A stretch of 64,000 nucleotides of DNA, taken from Stentor roeselii. Taxonomy: Eukaryota; Ciliophora; Heterotrichea; Heterotrichida; Stentoridae. The DNA is taken from assembly GCA_006503475.1 (NCBI GenBank), contig RSEH01000237.1, forward strand, positions 1 through 64,000, in the 5' to 3' direction. Of this stretch, positions 21,230 to 30,356 are shown piece after piece. The first letter of the stretch is position 1. Each line of letters opens with the position of its first letter. The translations under genes were made by a program, and so were the position numbers. The notes under the pieces were generated by a model. It saw nothing but the letters and a program-made list of their open reading frames with translations, was not told the DNA's origin and searched no databases.

Positions 21230-21852
21230 TTTAATTTAATCAAATTATTGCATTCTAGTGATTAGGTTATTGAGTTCGAATTGAGAGAAATGGCTTTTGA
21301 TAGAATTCGGTATTTTAAAGTGAAGAATTTAGATATTTTTAGAGTATTTAAGAGGCTTTTTCTGCTCTTTGTGGTAAGAATCCTTCAAAATCCTTGAAAA
21401 TATATTTAAATAATAGCCAAAAATTTCAAGGTAAATTCTCAATAGCTTAGATTTAGTAATTGAGATTAAAATTAATTATGCTAAATATGCATAGTTAGTT
21501 AAATCACTATGAAATAAAAGAAGATAAATATTGTAGAGTAAAGAATGTAAAATTTCATAAGTAATTATTGATTCATTTTAATTAAAAGCTTCAAATTCCA
21601 GAAAGGTTTTCAACTGTCAAGATAGACTTGAATTCTTTGATAATATTACGCTGATTAAGTTAATTCTCAGCATTTAATTATTATTGGCATAACCTAAAAT
21701 ATAAAACTATTTAATTTTCCTATCATCTCTTTAAACTTCTCAAGCCAAATAAACGAATGATTAAAGTTCTTTAATTCAAATTAAAGTCATTTTTCAACAA
21801 TATTCCAAACTTTAACCCCATGAAAATAATCCGCTAATACTACAAACATTCA
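21230..21852. other. Intergenic, no gene seen
   Basis: AT-rich spacer upstream of the kelch receptor gene. The ~60 bases before its ATG are A/T-rich (AATTAAAATG). No coding relic, RNA gene or repeat array was recognised. Confidence 0.5.
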
Positions 21853-23190
21853 TCATGAGTGATTCAAACTTTCCAAAGCATCTTTCAAATTTTCCTGAAA
21901 CTCTATTAAGATTTCCTTTTCAATAAATCCAAGACAACAACTTTCAATCAAGTCCACCTCAAACAACCACAGACCGACTCTTGTTGAACTTGACAGAATA
22001 CACTTTTGATTATTCACTTTTTTTTCACAAATCGCAGTCAAAAGTCCTTAAGTTCCAGATCCTTACAAACCCTTTGGAGTCTCCTGATGCTGTGAATTTT
22101 TAGTCTTCAGATATTTCGACATAAAAGACCGATGAATCGTGGCCAAAAAGCTCAGCGATTTTTTTTTATGTTGAAAATTAGAGATTAGAAGATTTTTAGA
22201 TGCTCTCTTGATCCGTTAATTAATAAGGAGAGGTTTGATCAGATGCAGAATGATTAAATGAATTTAGATGCTGTTCGAGTTGGATTTAGTTTTGGTGAAG
22301 ATAATTTTTTTTTTTACATCGTTTGAAGTCCCTTGAGCCATCCAGTATCCTTTAAGGTACTCAGACGCATAATAAAAGTCTTTGAATGCATGAAAGAATC
22401 GAAAGACATAGTCGACTGTCTAAGCAATTCGAGAACCTCGAAAGGCGGAAGTAATCAAATAATTAAAGCAATTAACTGATAAATTTTCGAACTGATCTCT
22501 AAACTTCTAAGAATTAAAGTGGATTCTTCTGAACTGGAAACAATTTGATAAGCTAAAGATGTAGCAGAAACATAAGAAACAGCCTGACTATAACAACAAC
22601 CCGCGCATGAAGCACTTTCGAATCATTTTCCTAGATCTTAACAAGTCTATCAGTTGATCCTGTCTTTATAAACCTAGAACATCTAGACAAAATAGATGAT
22701 TTTCACTGCAGAATCATGAGCTTTATCGAAGATACTTATCTGAAGTCCTGCAGATCCCAAAACCAAAACATTTTGCAATACCATCAAAGATAAGGTTACC
22801 AAAAGACTGACGCAACAAAGCACGTCCTAAGCAGTAATCTCTTTAATAGATTGATTTTCAGCATACCAAACAAAAATTTAGCCCTTCTTCCAGAAATGAC
22901 AAAATTCGACTGACTTCCAAATGTAATAGCATTCGCCTCTTTCGAGTGCTTACAAAAAGTGTTTTTCATTGTCTTTCTGAAAATCTCAAACAAAATGGTC
23001 TTATCAAACAACCCAGAAGCTGTGAGAAGACCGACATGAGACAGAGCTAAACTGTTAAAAGACTTGTGGAGATTGAGATAACCTGTCTGGGCTTTTCGCT
23101 CAATGTCCAAGATGTTGACAGAGAAGTCATCGGAGCCGGTGACCAGGATATTTGCGTTTTTGTTGATTAATGCGCATGTGAATCTGAATT
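21853..23190 (-). pseudogene. Decayed WD40-repeat protein gene
   Basis: On the minus strand, separated frames still show WD40 blades: ILVTGSDDFSVNILDIE near 23110-23150, GLLTASGLFDKTILFEI near 22990-23040, a degraded GSTDRLVKI near 22650, and GHDSSVFYVEISED then FTASGDSKGFVRIWNL near 22080-22145. Stops and frame changes separate these blades, so no full protein can be made. The parent was probably a cytosolic beta-propeller scaffold of about 400 or more residues. It does not look like a copy of the WD40 gene at 27329. The extent is approximate, since ends fade into AT-rich DNA. Confidence 0.7.
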
Positions 23191-23741
23191 ATGGGTCTGG
23201 AGACTCTAATTGATTATTCTTGGCTATAGAGACTGTTTATTGAATTGATTACTTCGCTCGTATTGAATTCGATCATCAGTATCAGCTTGAGGACTAGATT
23301 AACTTCAGCTCTTCATAAAAAATTCCTGGAACTTTTATCTAATACAAAAATGAAAGCTTTCTTAAGAATGTGCTGATCTTGGTTTTTCTTTCTTTTTGGA
23401 CTCTAGGGATTAGATAATTTTAAGGTTTCTGATGAGATTTTTTATTTGAGTGCTCTAGAAGGGATACCTGAAAGTTTATTTTTAGGTTAAATTTTTGATT
23501 GTCTAGGATTTGAAGGATTTTTAGTTTCATGACTTCCTTCTGTTGCTAGATGATCACCAAGATGGGATGAGCAAAGGTAAACATTCGAACATTACATCTA
23601 AAAACTGTTTCTTTGTCGCAATTACATCAGCTCATAAAAATACATCTGTATAAAAATTATTAAATTTTCAATAAATTAACTTATTTCACTTAAACTAATC
23701 TAACCTATAAAATCTTTATCACCAAAAAATTTCTATTAGAA
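23191..23741. other. Intergenic, no gene seen
   Basis: AT-rich spacer between the WD40 relic and the second amino-acid transporter. The last ~120 bp before the ATG are A/T/C-rich. No recognisable feature. Confidence 0.5.
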
Positions 23742-25199
23742 ATGTCCACGAATTCATTTCTATATCGTCAACTCCCAAGTAACTTATCCCGATTCGGTCT
23801 ATGGACTGGTTACTTTTTCTCAATAAACACCGTGATCGGAGCAGGTTTTCTGGCACTTCCTTATTCATTCAACAGGAGTGGGTGGCTTTTATCACTAGTG
23901 ATAATGATCCTGATGGCGGTGCAAGCTTACTACATGGCTTTAGAACTTATTGAAATGACAAGCAGAGCAGAGTGCATAAAACAACTGGAGGAGGTCGGAA
24001 TATCCGTAGAAAGACCATCATTAATCAATTTATTGAAAGGCAAGTTCAACAAGGTGCATATTCCAGAAGAGATCAGTCCTGAAATAGTAGACCGTCGATT
24101 TGACGTGACTTCTTTATTCGAACTGGTTTTCGGCCATCGTCTTGGCGTTGTTTACATGTTTTTCTTGTACCTGCTGTTAACAGGAGCCCTCGTGAGTTTC
24201 GCTTCTATCTTTGCAAGTTCATTCGCTGCCGCTGTTCCTCTGGGCTTTTCAGGAGTCTGCAACATCTACGAAGACGAAGAGTTTTTCGGGGCTTGTCGTG
24301 TGAACTACTGGTTTTATTTAACGATTTACTCGATCTGCATGATGTACTTGACGTTAAAAGGACTTCGAGAACAGCGATGGATGCAGGCAGTTCTGACTCT
24401 GATGCGATTCGTCATCATTTTCTTGATAATCGTTACAAGCCTTGCACTGATCATCACAGGAAAAGACATTCGCAGTTCTAAAGACGTGGGGTTCAAAATG
24501 CCTGTGATGTTTCGAGCTGACAAGTTGGTGGCTTCTCTTCCTAGCATCACCTTCGCCTTCATTTACCAGCTGCAGTTCCCGAGCATCATCGAGTTTATCA
24601 AAGATAAAGAAAAGAACCTTAAGAAAATCGTGGTCCTGGTAACAGTCACTTGCCTTTTGGTTTATTCTTTGCTCTCTTTAATTGTTCCCATCGCCATTCA
24701 TGATGTCGACCCTCAGTGCTCGATGAACTTCAGAAGCTACTCGGCTGGGTATTCGCAAAGCCAAAGACCTGCCTGGACTTATATCGTCGCTTATGTCGTT
24801 GTTTTGTTCCCGGCTTTTGATGTCTTTTCAAGCTTCCCTGTTGTTGCTGTCTCTGTTTCGGATAATCTTCAGAGCTTGAAGGAAGGAGTCTCGAATGAAG
24901 ATTTGATGAATGATGGAAGGAAAAAGTTTTATCGAATTTTTGCTGTTGCTGTCCCGATAATCGTCAGTTTCATTACTTTTAACTTGAGTGAAATTGTAGA
25001 CTGGGTTGGAATTTTTGGGTATTTGTTGATTCAGATTGCTTTTCCTATCATGCATGTTTATTTTAGGGAAATTTTACAGGTTCGGTCTTGTTTTGATGTA
25101 CCTTTTTATAGTAAGTGGTTTTGTGTTGGACTTTCGGCAGTGAATTGCTTGATTCTAATAGCAGTATTAATTGAGAAAATCATCATTCAAGTTAGCTGA
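23742..25199 (+). CDS. Amino-acid transporter, AAAP family, intronless paralogue
   Basis: 485 residues, colinear from end to end with the gene at 12679-14151 and close to it in sequence. It has the same first-helix motif GAGFLALPYSF, the insert after helix 2 (MTSRAECIKQLEE), the long loop with PEIVDRRFDVTSL, and the mid-protein ITFAFIYQLQFPSIIEF. About eleven helices; likely proton- or sodium-coupled amino-acid symport. It lies on the opposite strand 9.6 kb away, so the pair arose by inverted duplication or a later inversion. Where the paralogue carries a 15-nt intron this gene reads straight through (AGT AAG TGG), so an intron was cleanly lost here or gained there. No regulatory signal is evident beyond the A-rich start context. 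Confidence 0.9.
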   Translation: MSTNSFLYRQLPSNLSRFGLWTGYFFSINTVIGAGFLALPYSFNRSGWLLSLVIMILMAVQAYYMALELIEMTSRAECIKQLEEVGISVERPSLINLLKGKFNKVHIPEEISPEIVDRRFDVTSLFELVFGHRLGVVYMFFLYLLLTGALVSFASIFASSFAAAVPLGFSGVCNIYEDEEFFGACRVNYWFYLTIYSICMMYLTLKGLREQRWMQAVLTLMRFVIIFLIIVTSLALIITGKDIRSSKDVGFKMPVMFRADKLVASLPSITFAFIYQLQFPSIIEFIKDKEKNLKKIVVLVTVTCLLVYSLLSLIVPIAIHDVDPQCSMNFRSYSAGYSQSQRPAWTYIVAYVVVLFPAFDVFSSFPVVAVSVSDNLQSLKEGVSNEDLMNDGRKKFYRIFAVAVPIIVSFITFNLSEIVDWVGIFGYLLIQIAFPIMHVYFREILQVRSCFDVPFYSKWFCVGLSAVNCLILIAVLIEKIIIQVS

Positions 25200-25461
25200 G
25201 AAATAATAAGATTTAAATATGATAGAACTGCGAGATTTGTGGTTAATTTGGAGATTCGATTAAGATTAATTGTTGGAGATTTTAATAATTTAACATGTTA
25301 TGATATTTTGATATCCAGATCTATTTACTTTTCCGTAAAAATTAAAGGTGTTTCTCTGGATTGTCATAAAAATTTTCATCAACTTTTGAGTAATCAAATT
25401 CTGATACTCAAATCACAAATAATTTCCAAACTATTTATCCTTAATACTTAATTTTATGACG

Positions 25462-26493
25462 CTAGTGAATATATCCTAATTCTTCTCTAAGAACAACTTC
25501 AGAATCAAGTTCGAAATCCGAGCAGTCCTTAATCTGATCATTTTCAAAAATTTTAATTTTTTTCGAGGTATGTTCTTCATTTTTCTTCAAAAAAGGATGA
25601 TTGATAATTTGATAAAACTCCTGGCGCTCTTTAGGGTTAATATTCAAGCAAGTTCGAATAAAGCTCTCTGCTTTGCTACTAACTTGAAAATCTTGTTGAT
25701 CAGTAAACTGAGGAAAGGAAAGTTCCTTTTTTGTAAACTTCGGGTATTTTCCATATATTAAAACATGAGTGATAACTCCAAGACTCCAAACATCACAGTT
25801 AAACGAGTACTTTTTAAGTTTCCTCACCTCAGGAGCAGCATATTCTAAAGTTCCCACATGACTCAATTTTTCCTCAACAGGGTTCCCCCCTTGAACTGTT
25901 GCTCCAACTTCCCGAATTAATCCAAAGTCGCATATCTTGACTTTTGCGTCTTCAGAGTTAGAAGTAAGAAGAATATTATCAGGTTTTAAGTCTCGATGCA
26001 TGAGATCTTGACTGTTTAAGTAAATCATGGCTTTGGTTATTTGCTTAACCCATCTTTTAACAGTTTTTTCAGGAATTCTGTTATTTGGGGAGTCTTTAAG
26101 GTATTTCAGAAGGTCGATTGGGTAGTGCTTATAAAAAATGTAGGAGTGGTGGTCTTTTTTAGTTTTTTTATCGATTATATCAACAATCTCTACCAAGTAT
26201 TTGTGTTTGAGTTTGTTTTTTAGTGTTTTTTCACGAGTGAATAGCTTTAAATAGTCTTTTCTTTTATTGTTTATCCGCTTTAGAATCAGAGTTTCCGTAT
26301 TTGATTCATTTTCAGAGGAGTTTGGCCTGTTTAATTCACATTTTTTTTTACCTTTTGTTGATTCTAATTCAAAATGATTAGGCTGGGTGCTTGATGATTG
26401 ATCTTCCTTTATGACGACCCAAATTGAACCTTGGGTGCCTTTGGCTATCTTTTCGATCATTCGGTAGTCTTCTATGAATCTGATTTCTTGCAT
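25462..26493 (-). CDS. Serine/threonine protein kinase
   Basis: 343 residues, essentially a lone kinase domain. Visible motifs: a glycine loop GTQGSIW, the ATP-lysine in LILKRI, HRDLKPDN in the catalytic loop, DFG with Mg-binding Asp, the APE-like AAPEV, and DVWSLGV in subdomain IX. All catalytic residues are present. An unusual loop of about 35 residues rich in Ser, Asn and Glu sits between the glycine loop and the lysine strand. The activation segment contains VQGGNPVEEKLSHVGTLEY. Group placement is uncertain (CAMK- or ULK-like general features); the substrate is unknown. The ATG at 26493 is the first in frame. Confidence 0.9.
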   Translation of the reverse strand: MQEIRFIEDYRMIEKIAKGTQGSIWVVIKEDQSSSTQPNHFELESTKGKKKCELNRPNSSENESNTETLILKRINNKRKDYLKLFTREKTLKNKLKHKYLVEIVDIIDKKTKKDHHSYIFYKHYPIDLLKYLKDSPNNRIPEKTVKRWVKQITKAMIYLNSQDLMHRDLKPDNILLTSNSEDAKVKICDFGLIREVGATVQGGNPVEEKLSHVGTLEYAAPEVRKLKKYSFNCDVWSLGVITHVLIYGKYPKFTKKELSFPQFTDQQDFQVSSKAESFIRTCLNINPKERQEFYQIINHPFLKKNEEHTSKKIKIFENDQIKDCSDFELDSEVVLREELGYIH

Positions 26494-27328
26494 TTATCTA
26501 TTTTTAAAACTCTAATATTGACCGCAAAATTCCAAGAGTATCTATACTACTTACAAGATTTGAGAAAAATGGAACTTTGACTTTATATTCAGTAGATTAG
26601 ATGATGCCTTGGAAATTTTGATGCTCAACACTTTAACTAACAAGCAGTGAGTTCAATCGTTTTTACTTCATGAAAATGACTCCATGTTTAAGGATCATGA
26701 ACCTAATTCAAATGTTATGAGATTAAAATCTAGAATAAAATATTCATTCTGTATTATCGAAGCAAGCTATATTCACTGAAGCCTTATCATGAAATTTAAT
26801 GTGTTACAAATCAATTGTCCTAATATTCTAGTTGAGTCGACCTTGTTACTTACGAGAATGTAAAAATTGTGTGGAAAAATTAATATTTTTCAGCATTTTG
26901 CTATAAATTAATAAGCAAGCCTTAAAGATTATAAGAGAAGATTCTATTATTGAAATCTCATGAATTATTTTACTCGAAGATATTGAAAATTCCAAATGAT
27001 TTACTTCATGGTTTTAATTATTTGAATAAATAAGGAAACTGGAAAATAGTATCATAAATAACTACATTCAAATAATAAATATGAAAACTTCGATCAATAT
27101 TACAAGTCTTGCACCAAATCTCAATTTTATGTATTTAATTTCATTTTTTCCCTAATTTCTTACTTAAATATAGCAAAAAATTCAAAACCCTAATAAAAAT
27201 ATCAGATTATAATTATATGTATAATTAGCATTACATCTAAAATTATTCAAGTAATAGATGCTAGACTGTTTATTTAAATTCTAGAGTTATAAAAATAAAG
27301 AAATTTATATCCTGAAAACATGTAATAA
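26494..27328. other. Intergenic, no gene seen
   Basis: AT-rich spacer of 0.8 kb upstream of the kinase and downstream of the WD40 gene. No coding signal, RNA-gene motif or repeat array was recognised. Confidence 0.5.
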
Positions 27329-29416
27329 CTAATTAATATGTCTTGAGACCTCATCCATCAATTCTATATTAGCGCAAATCCATTCCGAAGATTCTTCCAA
27401 AGTTTCAAATTTAAATTTTTCTTCTTTCTCAGAGATGCTCCACACTCTAAGTTGAGAAAATCTGTCTATAAAAACAAAGTATTTATCATCAGGAGTTACT
27501 AAAATCCTGTTAAAAGCCCTGTCATTACCAACAAATAATGAATATAAACAAACATTATCAATAGCCCAAATAATAATCTTCTTATCATAACCACATGATG
27601 CAGCAAACTTGGCATCTTGTGTGAACTTAACTGAAAAAACTTCTTCAGTATGGCCAGTTAAGACTTTTTTTACTTGTTTTTGAACTAAATCCCAAAGTAT
27701 GACAACTCCAAAGATATCACCTGATATTGCAAATTTTTCATTGATTGAAACATCAAAGCATAGAATTTTCTTCTTGTGACCCTCAAGATAAGAAATAATC
27801 TGATGATTACTGAGATCCCAAAGAATGAAGTTATGTTGTGTTCCATTAGATGAGCTCAAAATCATCTTCATGTTATAAAAAATGAAAGTCTTGTTAACTG
27901 GATCATCATGACCGTTTAGATTTATAAATTCTTTATTATAAATATCGTAGATAATAATTTGATTGTTGCTTCCATAAGAACATAAATCATTTCTGAAAAA
28001 ATTGCTATTCATATTGAATTTCTGTAAAGTTAATGAAAATTCATGTGATTTTGAAGATATATGAGAAATGCCTATAGTTTTATCTAATGAACTCGAAAAT
28101 ATTTTATCTCTAAAAACAACTATTCCAGTTACACTGCTAGTATGAAAATCATATTGATGAATATTGGTGTAATTTTTTATATCCCAAATTATTATTTTAT
28201 TGTCACCTGAACCTGAGATAAGGAATTGGTCATCTGAAGTCGAAGATAATGATGTAATAGTGGATTTATGTACTGAAAGTGTTTTTTGAAGGTCTCCATT
28301 CGGTAATGCTCGGATTTGAATACTATTCAAACTGCTTAAGAAAATTTGTTTTTTTCCTAATGCAGCGCATCTTGTAATAGTGGGTTCAGTATTTATTAAT
28401 TTAGAAATTCCTTTATTTAAATCGAATATTTCGATACTTTGATCAGCCACTGCGTAAAATTCATTATGTGAACTCATGACACCACACTTTACTTTATCCG
28501 TAACTGTTATGAATTTAAATGGAATTTTTATGCCAGTTTTCCATATGAGTATTTCTTGTTGGATACTAAGTGAGGTGATAAAATCGTTATTTTTACTTAT
28601 TCCAACTGCGATTATTCTCCCTTTATGCCCAGTATAAACAATTTTTGAATAATTTTCCTTTATATTCCAAGAAACCAAAGTTTTATCCCATGAGCCAGAG
28701 ACTACTAATGAATCATTATTAGAATATGTGATGCAAGAAACTTCATCTTTGTGTTGAGCAAAGCATTTTACTTGCATTTTTTCGGGAATATCCCAGAATC
28801 GAACTGAGCCATCATCTGAACCTGTTACTAGCATTTCACCCTTACTCGATATTGAAAGGCATTTAAAACCAGGATTATGAGTATTAAGAAAGTTTTTGTT
28901 TTTCATAACTTGTAGCGCACTTGAATCAATAAAAATTTTAAACTTTTTTGGGTGATCTATTTTAAATTTTTCTTTCAAAAAATGATATCTGAATTCATAT
29001 TCTATTTTATATCTCATAGGGTTTAAGACCATATTTGATCTAAGTAAATTTTCAGCATCTTCTTTGCTTAATGCATTTAAATCAGTCATAAGTAATAGAT
29101 CTTGATAACGCGTAAGCAAAAAATTTATTTTAGTAGTTACTTTTTGGATATCTTTTATAAAATCTTTCGTCAATTTTAAAAGGTTTTTTCTGTATATTAC
29201 CAGTGATTCTATTCTTGATTTTAATTCTTTATTTATTTGAAGCTTTTTGGTTTTTTCAAAATTATAATTCTCTATATCAGTACCTTTAAAATTTGGATAA
29301 TTTCGATTGTGGTTTTCTGGTTGAATTAAGTGTTCACTAAGATGAGCTCCACAAATATAAACATCCTTGCAACTGCAGAAAAAAGTTGGTCGGCGAATAC
29401 AATCATAGCAATCCAT
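27329..29416 (-). CDS. WD40-repeat protein with N-terminal Cys/His zinc motif
   Basis: 695 residues from the ATG at 29416; the frame continues upstream only from a GTG. The N-terminus MDCYDCIRRPTFFCSCKDVY followed by ICGAHLSEHLIQ spaces Cys and His like a B-box-type zinc finger. A coiled-coil of about 100 residues follows (LKSRIESLVIYRKNLLKL), then ten or more WD40 repeats fill the rest, for example VTGSDDGSVRFWDI, VSGSWDKTLVSWNI, ISGSGDNKIIIWDI and AASCGYDKKIIIWAI. The number suggests two beta-propellers. Zinc/coiled-coil/WD40 proteins usually act as scaffolds or ubiquitin-ligase parts, but there is no RING here. The C-terminus ends shortly after the last blade. No intron is needed. Confidence 0.88.
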   Translation of the reverse strand: MDCYDCIRRPTFFCSCKDVYICGAHLSEHLIQPENHNRNYPNFKGTDIENYNFEKTKKLQINKELKSRIESLVIYRKNLLKLTKDFIKDIQKVTTKINFLLTRYQDLLLMTDLNALSKEDAENLLRSNMVLNPMRYKIEYEFRYHFLKEKFKIDHPKKFKIFIDSSALQVMKNKNFLNTHNPGFKCLSISSKGEMLVTGSDDGSVRFWDIPEKMQVKCFAQHKDEVSCITYSNNDSLVVSGSWDKTLVSWNIKENYSKIVYTGHKGRIIAVGISKNNDFITSLSIQQEILIWKTGIKIPFKFITVTDKVKCGVMSSHNEFYAVADQSIEIFDLNKGISKLINTEPTITRCAALGKKQIFLSSLNSIQIRALPNGDLQKTLSVHKSTITSLSSTSDDQFLISGSGDNKIIIWDIKNYTNIHQYDFHTSSVTGIVVFRDKIFSSSLDKTIGISHISSKSHEFSLTLQKFNMNSNFFRNDLCSYGSNNQIIIYDIYNKEFINLNGHDDPVNKTFIFYNMKMILSSSNGTQHNFILWDLSNHQIISYLEGHKKKILCFDVSINEKFAISGDIFGVVILWDLVQKQVKKVLTGHTEEVFSVKFTQDAKFAASCGYDKKIIIWAIDNVCLYSLFVGNDRAFNRILVTPDDKYFVFIDRFSQLRVWSISEKEEKFKFETLEESSEWICANIELMDEVSRHIN

Positions 29417-30356
29417 AATGCTATATAAGCTAATTAAAAATGTAGACACTTAAATGGGGAAGTCCCAAAGTAAGAAATATTTTTTCAAAAATTTTAATTT
29501 TTATTGTTATTGGGATTATAACTTTAGTGCAGTTTCTAAATCATTATCATCTTAAATTTCAACCAATCTAATAGATAAGCCGAATCCTTGAGAGATAATT
29601 TTGATAGTATGGTTATTCAAATTTAAAGGTAGAGTTAATAATAAAATTTTTTACTATTTATTCTAAATTATAATTTTGGGATAGATATTTACTAGTCCAA
29701 CTATCATCATGATAGACCAAATTTAAAAATATTTATATGAATGATGAAATCTCTAATGAATAAGCACATTATCTAAATTTTTATTTTTAGTTTCCTCAAT
29801 TCATAAGTTTGAATCATTTAGCTAAAGTATTGAGTAGGCATCATATAATCCTTGAATTTTTAAAGTAATAATTAGAGTCTTTCTAATTTCAGGAAATTAT
29901 TTATCAAAGATTCAAAAAGTTGGTAAGTAATAGTTTGAGTTTTAAACTATAAAATCTTTTGAAATGATTATCAACACTTTGTTTGCAATAATTTAAGGTA
30001 ATCTTGGTTAGGCTACTGCATAATCCTTTCTCATTCATAACCAAGCACCTTATAGGCTGTGAGAAACTCATAAAATTATTTATTTCAAGATAGTTACTGT
30101 CTGTCTTGAGCCTGGGTATGCCCCTCTCCCAGTCTTTAGTGTCTGATCGATCTGAATGATTAAAAAGTACGGAAAAGGTCTAATTTATCAGATTTAAAAA
30201 TTCTATTTGAAATTCAACAGCAAATTATTGGATCACACACTCATCAAAGATGATTCTCATCACAACAAACCTCATTCATAAATAGTCTAAATTTACTAAA
30301 TTACTCCTTCTATCTGTCTCTAATTTTCATAATCTATCTAAAAATAACTAATAAAA
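29417..30356. other. Intergenic with one GC-rich island
   Basis: AT-rich spacer between divergent genes. One stretch at about 30100-30155 is conspicuously GC-richer than its surroundings and contains a CTGGG...CTCCCAG inverted repeat with an 11-nt loop. No coding frame or tRNA fold was recognised in it. The last ~120 bp before 30357 are C/T/A-rich, like other 5' flanks here. Confidence 0.45.
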
